Part shown: positions 35,301 through 43,539 of the stretch, piece after piece | How the letters are laid out: the number at the start of each line of letters is the position of its first letter | How positions within the stretch are numbered: position 1 is the first letter of the stretch | DNA from: Muribaculaceae bacterium | GTDB lineage: Bacteria; Bacteroidota; Bacteroidia; Bacteroidales; Muribaculaceae | NCBI GenBank assembly: GCA_017427945.1 | Contig: JAFRRT010000017.1 | Span: forward strand, 39,879 to 103,878 | Direction: 5' to 3' | DNA length: 64,000 bases | The notes under the pieces: generated by a model | What the model saw: only the letters and a program-made list of their open reading frames with translations | Told to the model about the DNA's origin: nothing | The model's database searches: none | Program-made: the position numbers and the translations under genes

Positions 35301-36575
35301 CGTCTGGCTATTGGGGTCATAGGCCTGCACATAGAGGGTGTAGTCATTCACATTCTCGCTGGGTGTCTGATCGGTCCAAGTAGCCTTGAACGAAGTGGTA
35401 CCCACATTGCTGGCATCGGCCATCACGGGAGCATAAGTCTCAATCACAGAGCCCTCAGGGAAGACCTGATAGAGCATCTGCTGATAGGACGAGAAAGTAT
35501 AACCGTCAACGCTGAAGGCATCAAGAGCAAAATAGTCGTCACCATCGCCGCTCCAGCCCCAGTTGATGTGATACTTGCTGCCATTGTAACCGTCCACCAC
35601 AAAGGCATGACCGCCTGCCCAGTAGTCATTACCGGCATACAAAATAGGCCTACCCGCTGCCAGATCTTCCTGCATCATGGCATTCCATGCACTTGCGCTA
35701 TAGTTATCACGGTCGATGCAAGTGGCACCCGAATTGTAACCAAACAACTTCATGCCGTCGAGCTGATCCTCACAATAGGCACCGCTACCACCATTATTGG
35801 CGTTGTCATAGTCCATCTTGCAGGACTGACCACAGTAGCGCATCAGCGTAGCAACAGCACTCTTTGCGGCTGACGAAGATGAGTTACTGTAAGTATCGGT
35901 CATGCTGTTCCAGTCAAGAGTCGTAGCAGGAAGCGCTGACAACGAGATGTGACGTGTACTCGTGGTGTAAGCTGCAAGAGCCGGAGCCTGGGCTGGATAT
36001 TTCCAGTAATACATCACCTGTGCCATCGCAGTAGCCACACAACCTGTCAGGCAGGTTGAGCCACCATAGGTCGGACACTGGTTCCAATAGGGAGACTCCT
36101 GATCCCACTTGCAGGTGAGCAGCGGAGAAACCGTGAGCCTCAATTTACCAGCATTGAGTTCAGTGGGGGTAACCACATCCAGTTCAGGATGCTGCTGCAA
36201 ATATTCAATCTGTTTCCTGTACTGGTCAATCCACCAACGCATATTGCTGGGAATGATATCCATGTCAAGCGCATGGTCTCCATAGGCAAGAATCTCCTCG
36301 GCACGGTCTTCACCTGAAACGATGACAAACGAACTGCCGTCTTTGGAGTTAAACACATAGAACACATTCACCTGTGCATCTACAGATGATTTCTCTGTAT
36401 ATGCCAGTTCAAGTGTCGAAGATGACGCCATGAACCTGGATCCAGGTTGTGCGTTCAAGAATTGGACCGCTTTGTTCAAAGCGACCGTTGCGTCCACATT
36501 GGATGCCGTCATGTTGACCGCTGCAAGGGCAAACATCACAAGCATCAATGATTTCACGTAATTCATGATTTTCAT
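32331..36575 (-). CDS. C10 cysteine protease (streptopain-like) with repeated modules and dockerin
   Basis: A 1414-residue secreted protein. Signal peptide (1-24), propeptide (~25-150), peptidase C10 domain (~150-365) with catalytic C179 in TGCVATAMAQ, H323 in GGHAFVVDGY and the NWGW loop at 338-341. Then three near-identical jelly-roll modules (~425-600, ~778-960, ~1143-1330; each with YCDNAGWTGSY and QAGGGGLK), separated by Ig-like choice-of-anchor-D and fibronectin-III domains. Two dockerin repeats end it (~1360-1414). C10 enzymes degrade host and food proteins after self-processing. The start may be the fourth codon instead. Same strand as the other two proteases. Confidence 0.88.
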   Translation of the reverse strand: MKIMNYVKSLMLVMFALAAVNMTASNVDATVALNKAVQFLNAQPGSRFMASSSTLELAYTEKSSVDAQVNVFYVFNSKDGSSFVIVSGEDRAEEILAYGDHALDMDIIPSNMRWWIDQYRKQIEYLQQHPELDVVTPTELNAGKLRLTVSPLLTCKWDQESPYWNQCPTYGGSTCLTGCVATAMAQVMYYWKYPAQAPALAAYTTSTRHISLSALPATTLDWNSMTDTYSNSSSSAAKSAVATLMRYCGQSCKMDYDNANNGGSGAYCEDQLDGMKLFGYNSGATCIDRDNYSASAWNAMMQEDLAAGRPILYAGNDYWAGGHAFVVDGYNGSKYHINWGWSGDGDDYFALDAFSVDGYTFSSYQQMLYQVFPEGSVIETYAPVMADASNVGTTSFKATWTDQTPSENVNDYTLYVQAYDPNSQTLLTETFGGVTVTNDGTARIDNTLDNYCDNAGWTGSYVYQAGGGGLKLGNSSNGGSVTTPALDLSSTGGTITVKINSKTYNTDATVLTISCGNASQTITLSSTATDYTVVLSGVTAAAGQKVTIASSGSKKRWYLYNVEITSGGNSAKLNASETGDANSRVITGITAKNYTVSNLTAGGSYKFYVVANYSDGTTKESNVKTVTLEGSVAPTPELVVDPETLTMTANVGQTSTATFDILGADLTGNVTLTLTDANGVYSINPTTISKTNAENGATVTVTYAPTTADNHNAIVTIASEGAEAVTVTINGTATMPLGNLVMLPANEQYVTTSSFRADWTDETNSSYVRDYTLYVNLSGQSPMPGDLLINETFGGVTAENDGTTRIDNSLDDYCDNAGWTGSYVYQAGGGGLKFGNSTNGGTLTTPALDISDCGNAITVEFNAKSYGTDVTTLNVSCGDVSQTVTLQNEAVMYTVVLENVAAAADQYVTISSTGSRQRYYLYNVKVYNGAFVKSVSESGDATQRMITGITDKYYVVEGLTAGATYEYYVIANYNDGSSVQSNTEQVTLKDAPVVPDPELIVEPNGFAMTANVGETETETFDILGADLTSNVTITLTDESGMFTVNPTTISIADAEEGATVTVTYAPTAAGSHAATVTISSEGAEDVTVSLNGIATMPLGELVMLPADEEYITTSSFRADWTDETNAAYVQDYTLYVNEVGTIGGLELLIRETFGGVTAENDGTTRIDNSLDDYCDNAGWTGSYIYQAGGGGLKFGNASNGGTLVSPELDMTNSGCAATVVLKAKNYGTDVTTLTVSCGSASQTIVLTNEVQEYTLTLEMSEAAAGQYVTITSSGSRQRYYLYSVDIYSGGFVKAVSETGDENYRIITGITDKHYVVEGLTAGETYEYYVVANYIDGSHAQSNIEQVTLLEEQAHDFEVGDVNHDGKVSIADVTSLIDYLLGTNEGACVICADVSDDGNVSIADVTALIDKLLGN
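32520..35310 (-). repeat. Three tandem ~1.08-kb coding repeats in the C10 protease gene
   Basis: The stretch encoding TRIDNSLDDYCDNAGWTGSY plus the glycine-rich turn recurs near 33000-33130, 34075-34190 and 35160-35265, about 1.08 kb apart. Copies 1 and 2 from the 3' end are closest in DNA. This length of near-identity is prone to recombination and to assembly collapse. Confidence 0.8.
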
Positions 36576-36772
36576 TGTGAATGATAATTAAAATGTTGAT
36601 TATGAAACGAATTAAATATACGTCTTGGAAGTTTATAATGGTTGAAGGCTCCTATGCAGCACAGCAGCCACAAAAGAGCCCTCAAAGTTAACAAAATCGT
36701 TATTTATCAGCAACTATTTTAGACTAATCGTTGGATTAAATCAATCAATAGTATTGCGCACCCCAACATGTC

Positions 36773-39358
36773 TCATGGATTGAGGATGATGTCGATGATT
36801 GCATTCACATCGGCAATGTTCACTTCGCCATCACCATTCACGTCACAGGCAGCGTTTCCGCCTGCCAAGAGGATGTAATCAATGACGGAGTTGATGTCGG
36901 CAATATTCACCTCGTGGTCTTTATTCACGTCACCAATGATGCCATCGACATCGACGCCCACCATATTCTTGAACCATGGCCAGATTCCACTGTTCTTATA
37001 TTCATGATAAGACGCCTCAGGCACACGCAACATGGCCTTGTTATAAATGGTACGGGTGAAGCAGTCAGGATTGGGAGTCTCAGGAGGCACAAGAGAACGG
37101 CACGTCACCACAGTAATGTTGGGACAACTATGGAACACTTCTATTCCCAAAGTGCTGACCGAAGAGCCCAAGGTCAAATTCTTCAGGCTTTCGCACTTTT
37201 TGAAAGCCTGATACCCGAGATCGGTAACTGCATCAGGAATAACCAAACGAGTCAAAGAAGTGCAACCTGAGAAGGTCTTCTCGGCAATGGCCTGCAGCGA
37301 GTTGGACAATGTGACAGTCCGCAAGGCGGTGCAACCCTGGAAGGCACTGACACCCATCGAAGTGACAGTGTTAGGAATGATTACATTCTGTAACGAGGAG
37401 CAGCCGTTGAACACATTCTTGCCCAACGAAACGACACCCTCAGGAATTGACACACTGGTCAGAGCCGTACAATTCGTGAACAAACCGTCGGGCAAGGCTG
37501 TTACACTGGCAGGAATAGAAACACTTGTCAGTGCACTGCAGCCGCTAAAGGCCTGCTTTTCAAGCGTTGTCATGCCCGCAGGCAAGGTCAGCGACGTGAT
37601 GCCCTCACAACTGGCGAATGCCGATTCCTCCACAGCGGTAACGCCGTTCTGTATCGTAACAGACTCCAAACCATGACATTGAATGAAAGCGAAGTGTTTT
37701 ACCTTATTGACCGTTGAGGGAACCTCCAAGTTAACGACCTCCTGGCCATCGATGCTCAGATGATGGGCATTGCACAACGGATTGGCATACTGGTCAACGA
37801 AATCGATATTGAGCCATGCTTCCAGACTGGCTGCCCCTACATGAGTCATACCCTGGCACTCAAAGAATGCCTGCTTACCTATCCTGGTTACCGAAGCGGG
37901 CAAATCAATGCCTGTCAAGTTCACACAATTGACAAAAGCCTGATTTCCCAAACTGATGATGCCGTCAGGCAGCGTTACCGATGTCAGCCCGATGCAGTTC
38001 CTGAAAGCCCTTTCACCGATGGTGGTCACAGTTGCAGGAATCTGTATCGATGTGAGTCCCGTGCAGTCTCTGAAGGCATCTTCGCCAATGCCGATAACAG
38101 GCAAGGTCTCTCCGTCATAGGTTACCTCGGTTGGAATGACAACATTGCCGTTATAGCTATCAAATCGCTTGTCTCGATAAGATACAATAACATTGTTGCA
38201 CTCCTCGTCATACACATAGTAAATACCGTCTTTTTCAAAGTCATGGCCACCCTCAGGCTCAATTTCCTGACGCGGACAGATGTGGTGCAATATCTCCTGA
38301 GAATCCAGGAACGAGTAACCCCTCACGACAAGGCCGTTAAGCCTGAAATAGCCGTTTCCGGTGCCTGCCCAGCCCCAGTTGAGATGGAACAAGCCGTCAT
38401 AATAGCCATCAACAACGAAGGCGTGACCGCCTGCCATGGGGTCAGTTCCCGAATAGAGCACAGGGCGGCCTGCCGTCAAATCCTCAAGCACCAGGGCTTC
38501 CCATTCCTCGAGGGAATAATTGCTACGCTGCAACATTGAAGCATGGGTGCCATAGCCGAATGATGACATACCCTGGAACTGCTGATAAACGTAAGCGCCA
38601 CTGCCATTGGGGCTATAGTCCATTCTGCTGGACTGACCGCAATAGCGCATGAGCTTGGCGACAGCGTCGGCCTGCTGGCTGGTGTAATCGCTAATATAGG
38701 AGTCAATCATGTTGTCCCAGTCCAGATGAGTGGAAGGCAAGGACGACACATTGATTCTGAGGCTTCGTGTCGTGTAACCTGACAACGCGGGCAATTGATC
38801 GGGATATTTCCAGTAGTACATCACTTGAGCCATCGCCGTGGCGATACAACCCGTCACGCTGCGCTCTCCTTGATAAAGCGGGCACTGGTTGTAGTAAGGC
38901 TCACTCTGGCTCCAAAGGCACGATAGCAATGGCATGACCGTGGTCTCAGAGCGCGTTTGACGAATGACCTGAGCTGTAGGCGTGGCATACAGATATTCCA
39001 TCTGCTTCTTAAAGTCATTAAGCAGCCACTGCATACCACAAGGAATGTCGTTCATGTCAATGGGCCCCTCGCCATAACCAATGACGTCGCCCACACGGTC
39101 ATCACCGGCAATAATGACGAAGGCCTTGTTGTCGCTGGCATTGAACACATAGTAATCGGCCATGTCGGCCTTGACCGATGAGATCTCGGCATGCGACAGA
39201 CGCATGGCAGAGTGACTTGCGTTCAACTTGGTCCCCGAAGGCCCCGAGAGGAACTGTTGCGCCATTCTCTGTGCAGTCGTCACATCAATCGGCGCGGCAC
39301 TCGCCCCTGTCGATATCAAGGCGAGGGTTACAATAATAAAATACTTTTTCATTATCAA
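36773..39358 (-). CDS. C10 cysteine protease with BspA-type LRR and dockerin
   Basis: An 861-residue secreted protein. Signal peptide (1-22), propeptide, C10 domain with catalytic C171 in TGCIATAMAQ, H312 in GGHAFVVDGY and NWGW at 327-330. Residues ~375-790 are LRR_5/BspA repeats (GIGEDAFRDCTGLTSIQIP and similar 23-residue units). Two dockerin repeats end it (~804-861). LRR_5 repeats often bind host matrix or other cells, so this may be a protease targeted by adhesion. The third codon (MKKYF) is an equally likely start. It shares domain order with the 1414-residue protease next to it. Confidence 0.9.
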   Translation of the reverse strand: MIMKKYFIIVTLALISTGASAAPIDVTTAQRMAQQFLSGPSGTKLNASHSAMRLSHAEISSVKADMADYYVFNASDNKAFVIIAGDDRVGDVIGYGEGPIDMNDIPCGMQWLLNDFKKQMEYLYATPTAQVIRQTRSETTVMPLLSCLWSQSEPYYNQCPLYQGERSVTGCIATAMAQVMYYWKYPDQLPALSGYTTRSLRINVSSLPSTHLDWDNMIDSYISDYTSQQADAVAKLMRYCGQSSRMDYSPNGSGAYVYQQFQGMSSFGYGTHASMLQRSNYSLEEWEALVLEDLTAGRPVLYSGTDPMAGGHAFVVDGYYDGLFHLNWGWAGTGNGYFRLNGLVVRGYSFLDSQEILHHICPRQEIEPEGGHDFEKDGIYYVYDEECNNVIVSYRDKRFDSYNGNVVIPTEVTYDGETLPVIGIGEDAFRDCTGLTSIQIPATVTTIGERAFRNCIGLTSVTLPDGIISLGNQAFVNCVNLTGIDLPASVTRIGKQAFFECQGMTHVGAASLEAWLNIDFVDQYANPLCNAHHLSIDGQEVVNLEVPSTVNKVKHFAFIQCHGLESVTIQNGVTAVEESAFASCEGITSLTLPAGMTTLEKQAFSGCSALTSVSIPASVTALPDGLFTNCTALTSVSIPEGVVSLGKNVFNGCSSLQNVIIPNTVTSMGVSAFQGCTALRTVTLSNSLQAIAEKTFSGCTSLTRLVIPDAVTDLGYQAFKKCESLKNLTLGSSVSTLGIEVFHSCPNITVVTCRSLVPPETPNPDCFTRTIYNKAMLRVPEASYHEYKNSGIWPWFKNMVGVDVDGIIGDVNKDHEVNIADINSVIDYILLAGGNAACDVNGDGEVNIADVNAIIDIILNP

Positions 39359-39385
39359 TATATACTCAAATGGGTTTATTTGTTT

Positions 39386-41104
39386 TTAGCTCAGTATCAA
39401 GTCAATGACCGCATTCACGTCGGCGATATTCACTTCACCGTCGCCGTTCACGTCTCCGTCATAATAAGAATTGCCTCCCAAAATGATGTCAATTAACGCA
39501 TTGATGTCAGCGATGTTCACCTCGCCATCACGATTCACGTCACCACGCAGGTATTTCGCCTTCATATACCAGAAGGCAGCCGTATGAGATTGAGTATCAA
39601 CAGTCATGCCTGTCAGCGGCTTGTTCATGTATTCACCAGCATATACTCTGGCAGCCGGCGTGGAGTTGTTGGTCAGCGAGTCAAGGGCTCCCTGAGGCCA
39701 CAGGTCATACCTGTTAGTGGACCCTGACAACACATTATCGGCAGGAATGATAGTCATGCGGGGATGAGTGGCAATGTTGTTGGGAGTATTATCATCCCAA
39801 GCAGTTTTATCATAATCTACGTGGATTATCATAATGCCCTCGGCAGGCAAATACTCGTCCCATCCCGTCTTGACACGGTACTCGAGCAGGTAATACTCAT
39901 CAGGGTTGGCATCATTGGTCACCTTGACAGCCGTACCGTCATCGGTGTTAAGCGGCGACATGACATAGCGCGTATTCTCTTCAGGGTCAATGAGGTCCAT
40001 CCACCCCATGAAATGACGCTCATAGGAAGTGTAGCCTGCAGGACGGTAACCGTTGTTGAGGTAACAGCCATGGTCCATGATATCCCATGAGTTCATGCCA
40101 TAGTAGTAAGCGCCATTGGTGGGATAAAAGTCAGGCAGGCCCAAGCAGTGACCAAACTCGTGGCAGAAGGTTCCCACACCGTCGATAAACGTGCTGGCAT
40201 TGGAGGAGCCCTCCAACTCGTTGAACACGGCATAGCGGTCAATCGTGACGCCGTCAAGCTGGAATGGCCCGATGGTGCTGCAGCCCCAATCATAAGACTC
40301 CTGCATGTCCCACTGGCAAGGCCAAACCGATTCAGGCACAGTACTCCAAGCTTGAGCCTCGCCCACACCGGCATAGAGGACTACCACAACATCGACAAAA
40401 CCATCGCCATCGTTGTCATAGTCCGAGAAGTCCACATCATCAGCAATGCCCGTACAAGCATCATATATCATCGTACCCAACTGTTGATCCAGTTCCATGC
40501 CGTAATTCCAGATGTTCGCTCCATAGAATTCACGTGTTTGAGGAAGCTGAACAGGGCCCAAAATTTCAAAACGAGGCGAAAATTTGCCACGGGACTGGGA
40601 CTCAAAATAGTGCAGGCAGCTGTAGTCCATCTCGTTGAACTGATTCTCAAACGTGGCGACGGGGTCTTCATCAATAAACTGAACATCAGAGTAGTTGACA
40701 AGAATGATGGGGATACGCGGTGAGCCCATAGTGGGCACTTGAGGCGACGTGTTCTCATCAGCACGGCGCGGCATACGGTGCATGCCAATGAGCGTCATCT
40801 GGTTACGGTAGGCGACAACAAAGGCCTGCTCCTCAATACTTCGATGGCCCTTGTCATGGGCACGCACATCGCTCATCGAACCACGCACTGTGTAGTAATA
40901 GTCTCCGTTCATAGCACGGGCGACCGTCAAGCCGTCAAGCGTCATCAGCGAGTGGTTGAACTCCCCACCCTGCATGACCAGGGTCACCGTCGTGCCGTCG
41001 CTTTGCTGGTAGGTGAAGGGAACCGACTTGGCGGGCACGGCCTGTATTATAGTCCAGGCAGTTATCACAAGCACTATGGCCAGTATTATTCTTCTCATCG
41101 TCAT
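39386..41104 (-). CDS. M6 family metalloprotease with dockerin pair
   Basis: A 572-residue secreted metalloprotease. Signal peptide (1-22), propeptide, catalytic domain with H315-E-F-G-H319-C-L-G-L-P-D325, the gluzincin-type zinc site of immune-inhibitor-A/M6 peptidases. A calcium-like DYDNDGDGFVD lies at ~228-238. Two dockerin repeats end it (~516-572). M6 enzymes cut host or bacterial proteins. It lies 27 nt upstream of the LRR C10 gene and follows the DUF3828 gene with a 5-nt gap, so these may form one transcript. Confidence 0.9.
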   Translation of the reverse strand: MTMRRIILAIVLVITAWTIIQAVPAKSVPFTYQQSDGTTVTLVMQGGEFNHSLMTLDGLTVARAMNGDYYYTVRGSMSDVRAHDKGHRSIEEQAFVVAYRNQMTLIGMHRMPRRADENTSPQVPTMGSPRIPIILVNYSDVQFIDEDPVATFENQFNEMDYSCLHYFESQSRGKFSPRFEILGPVQLPQTREFYGANIWNYGMELDQQLGTMIYDACTGIADDVDFSDYDNDGDGFVDVVVVLYAGVGEAQAWSTVPESVWPCQWDMQESYDWGCSTIGPFQLDGVTIDRYAVFNELEGSSNASTFIDGVGTFCHEFGHCLGLPDFYPTNGAYYYGMNSWDIMDHGCYLNNGYRPAGYTSYERHFMGWMDLIDPEENTRYVMSPLNTDDGTAVKVTNDANPDEYYLLEYRVKTGWDEYLPAEGIMIIHVDYDKTAWDDNTPNNIATHPRMTIIPADNVLSGSTNRYDLWPQGALDSLTNNSTPAARVYAGEYMNKPLTGMTVDTQSHTAAFWYMKAKYLRGDVNRDGEVNIADINALIDIILGGNSYYDGDVNGDGEVNIADVNAVIDLILS

Positions 41105-41109
41105 TGAAA

Positions 41110-41667
41110 CTATTGATTAACATTCTTTTCTGCCAGATATTCCTTCATACCGGCTTTCCAATTGACATCGTACTTGACATCTATAAAATTATCTATCCGC
41201 CACAAACCATTTTCCATCACCATTTCCAGACGAACGGGGGTTATGGTGCCGCAGTTGTGCAAATTGAGTTCTACAGTAGCGGTCGAGTCTGACAAGTCAA
41301 TCACTCGGATATCGCTTACCGACAAGTCTTGCCAGTCCTGACCCATAATCCAGTAATCGGCATCAAAGAAACCCATCATGCCGTCTTCCTCATGCTGGCG
41401 GTCAAAGTCGTTGACACGGGCCACCCATGCATTCCAGTCGGCCGAGCAATAGAGGGAATCAATGTTTTCCAGGGAACTTAAATCAGAAGTTGCTGATACT
41501 TTTCCGTAAAGGTCAAACACCTGTGTATAGATATCATTAACGCGTTGAATCACCGCCCCGGTGTCAAGGCTTCCGTCCGTGGCTCCTTCCACACCAGCCC
41601 GGGGTGAACAGGCACCCAACACGGCAACTGCCACTGTCATCACTATCCAATTCATTATCGTTCTCAT
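41110..41667 (-). CDS. DUF3828 lipoprotein
   Basis: A 185-residue lipoprotein (lipobox LGAC, Cys20). One NTF2-like DUF3828 domain: QRVNDIYTQVFDLYGK, YCSADWNAWV, FDADYWIMGQDWQDLSVSDIRV, and MVMENGLWRIDNFID. The function of the family is unknown. A 5-nt gap separates it from the larger two-domain paralogue upstream and from the M6 protease gene downstream, suggesting one operon. Confidence 0.8.
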   Translation of the reverse strand: MRTIMNWIVMTVAVAVLGACSPRAGVEGATDGSLDTGAVIQRVNDIYTQVFDLYGKVSATSDLSSLENIDSLYCSADWNAWVARVNDFDRQHEEDGMMGFFDADYWIMGQDWQDLSVSDIRVIDLSDSTATVELNLHNCGTITPVRLEMVMENGLWRIDNFIDVKYDVNWKAGMKEYLAEKNVNQ

Positions 41668-41672
41668 CTTGT

Positions 41673-42590
41673 TTATTTATTGTTCTTGGCTCTATGATTA
41701 TTTTGTTTTACATATTCTTGCATTTCTTTTTTACAATCCTTGCCTGCCTCGTCTATGAAAGTGTCAATTTTCCAGGTGCCGTTTTTTTTCACCATGATGG
41801 CACGCACAGATTGTGTCGAGCCAGAGTTATGTAACTGGAACTCCACGTCAGCTTTTGTATAGTCATAGTCCATTTCCTCGACTTCGTCACTTGACAGATC
41901 CACGTAAACCACGTCATCATCTTTTGTTTTATTGTCATAGTCCGCTGCCACGACCTTTTCGTCACTGATTGACAAATTGTGCCAGTCTTGCTCCATAGCT
42001 TTCCTAAATTCGTTGAGAATGCTGTGAATCTCATTGACATGAGAATAGGTACTTTTTATAATTCTTTGCATTTCTTTTTTCCAATCATCATTTGCCTGGT
42101 CTATGAAAGTGTCAATTTTCCAGATGCCGTTTTCTTTCACCATGATGACACGCACGGGTTGCACGGGTAGTGCCGAGTCAGAGTTATGTAACTGGAACTC
42201 CACGACAGCCTTATCCTCGTCCATTGATACGACCTTTATGTCACTGATTGACAAATTGAGCCCCAACCCGTCTCCCATGATCCAATAGTCGCGTTCCCAC
42301 CAGCCGTTGAGTAGTCTGTGAATCTCTTCAACTTTGTTGAAAGCCTCATTCCACTCTGTGCTGCAGTAAAGGGCGTTGAACTCGTTACGGCGCTCATCCG
42401 GTAAACCCAGGTTGTCCAATGAGCCTTCCTCGTTATATACCTTAAAAACTGCCCCGTAGATTTCCTCCACGCGTTGGATCACAGCCGCAGTATCCAACTG
42501 CTGATCCTTCGTAGCGTTACTAACATCACCACGATTGGAACAAGCAACCAGCGCAACGACAATGACAGACAATAACAGCAATTTCCTCAT
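41673..42590 (-). CDS. DUF3828 lipoprotein with internal duplication
   Basis: A 305-residue lipoprotein (lipobox LVAC, Cys17). Residues ~32-176 form a full DUF3828 domain. Its second half (~111-176, with VEFQLHNS and WKIDTFID) is repeated at ~204-296 with the same motifs. The DNA of the two copies (near 41745-41850 and 42065-42210) is still very similar, so the duplication is recent. The N-terminal YCSTEWNEAF part is not duplicated. It leads the possible DUF3828/M6/C10 transcript from the promoter at 42621-42628. Confidence 0.8.
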   Translation of the reverse strand: MRKLLLLSVIVVALVACSNRGDVSNATKDQQLDTAAVIQRVEEIYGAVFKVYNEEGSLDNLGLPDERRNEFNALYCSTEWNEAFNKVEEIHRLLNGWWERDYWIMGDGLGLNLSISDIKVVSMDEDKAVVEFQLHNSDSALPVQPVRVIMVKENGIWKIDTFIDQANDDWKKEMQRIIKSTYSHVNEIHSILNEFRKAMEQDWHNLSISDEKVVAADYDNKTKDDDVVYVDLSSDEVEEMDYDYTKADVEFQLHNSGSTQSVRAIMVKKNGTWKIDTFIDEAGKDCKKEMQEYVKQNNHRAKNNK

Positions 42591-42620
42591 TTTTCATTTT
42601 TTATTTCTTACTCAATGTGG

Positions 42621-42628
42621 CAAAGGTA
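42621..42628 (-). promoter_or_regulatory. -7 box of the DUF3828 operon
   Basis: Minus strand TACCTTTG, 30 nt before the ATG at 42590. The -7 box of the divergent lysO gene lies only 12 bp away, so the two promoters overlap. Confidence 0.6.
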
Positions 42629-42640
42629 GTATTTTTTCCT

Positions 42641-42648
42641 TAATTTTG
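42641..42648 (+). promoter_or_regulatory. -7 box of the lysO genes
   Basis: TAATTTTG ending 7 nt before the ATG at 42656; a very short leader. Confidence 0.6.
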
Positions 42649-42655
42649 CAGCGAT

Positions 42656-42937
42656 ATGCTCAAGATTGTTGCCATTATGTTAAGTGGGATGGCTGTCGGG
42701 TTTTTGTTAAGGAAACGGCGGCTGCGGGTGGTGCCTCACATGGTGACGGTGCTCATTTGGTTGTTGCTGTTCTTCCTGGGCGTGGAAGTTGGCGAGAATC
42801 CTCAAGTGATTAACGGTATCAGCCATCTGGGTCTGGAAGCCCTGTGGCTATCGTTGGCAGGACTCGCGGGCACGGTGCTGTTCTCATGGGCGCTATGGCG
42901 ATGGGTATCAAGCAAGAAAGGAGGTGACGGCAAATGA
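42656..42937 (+). CDS. Lysine exporter LysO, N-terminal part
   Basis: A 93-residue membrane protein with three helices. It matches the N-terminal third of LysO/YbjE-type lysine exporters (formerly DUF340). Its last codons overlap the next gene by ATGA. In E. coli both parts are one chain; here they are two proteins, as seen in some Bacteroidetes. The join is a clean overlap without a frameshift signal, so the split looks genuine. Confidence 0.8.
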   Translation: MLKIVAIMLSGMAVGFLLRKRRLRVVPHMVTVLIWLLLFFLGVEVGENPQVINGISHLGLEALWLSLAGLAGTVLFSWALWRWVSSKKGGDGK

Positions 42938-43536
42938 AAGGAAGCCTCATCATCGTGGGCTTTTTCGTGCTCGGTATCGTGTGCGGCGTGATGCACTGGC
43001 TGCCCGACTTGAACGCTTATGGAAACGTGAGTTTCATGACTTTGTGTGCGCTGCTGTTTTGCGTGGGCATGACCGTGGGCAACAACACTACCCTGCTGAA
43101 GTCGTTCACCAAGTTGAATCCCCGCCTGATGCTGTTGCCGCTGATGACCATTACCGGCACGCTTGCAGCCACAGCCATCGCTTCGCTCGGTTTGCCGGGA
43201 CGTAGCCTGACGGACTGCCTGGCAGTAGGTTCAGGCTTTGGCTACTACTCCTTGTCGAGCATTCTCATCACCCAATACCGTGGTCCCGACCTGGGCACTG
43301 TCGCCCTGCTGGCGAACATCATCCGCGAGGTCTTCACTCTGCTGGGCGCGCCGTTATTGGTACGCTACTTTGGGCCGTTGTCACCGATTTCGTCGGGCGG
43401 TGCCACAACGATGGACACAACGCTGCCCATCATCACTCGCACCAGCGGCGATGACTTCGTGCTGTTATCATTGTTCCATGGTTTCCTTGTGGACTTCTCG
43501 GTCCCCTTCCTCGTCACTTTCTTCTGCTCACTTTAA
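42934..43536 (+). CDS. Lysine exporter LysO, C-terminal part
   Basis: A 200-residue inner-membrane protein with about five to six helices and the family's conserved GSGFGYYSLSSILITQ, NIIREVFTLLGAPLLV and the segment SSGGATTMDTTLPII. It acts with the first part to export lysine or toxic analogues. It ends 3 bp from the convergent mtgA stop. Confidence 0.88.
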   Translation: MKGSLIIVGFFVLGIVCGVMHWLPDLNAYGNVSFMTLCALLFCVGMTVGNNTTLLKSFTKLNPRLMLLPLMTITGTLAATAIASLGLPGRSLTDCLAVGSGFGYYSLSSILITQYRGPDLGTVALLANIIREVFTLLGAPLLVRYFGPLSPISSGGATTMDTTLPIITRTSGDDFVLLSLFHGFLVDFSVPFLVTFFCSL

Positions 43537-43539
43537 CCG

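Noticed and set aside
36576-36772. Possible small gene between the two C10 protease genes
   Set aside because: No start with protein-like coding was found on either strand; this is upstream sequence of the 32331-36575 gene.
42656-43536. Frameshift in a single lysO gene
   Set aside because: The two frames overlap by a clean ATGA, and each part starts and ends sensibly; split LysO genes are known in Bacteroidetes.
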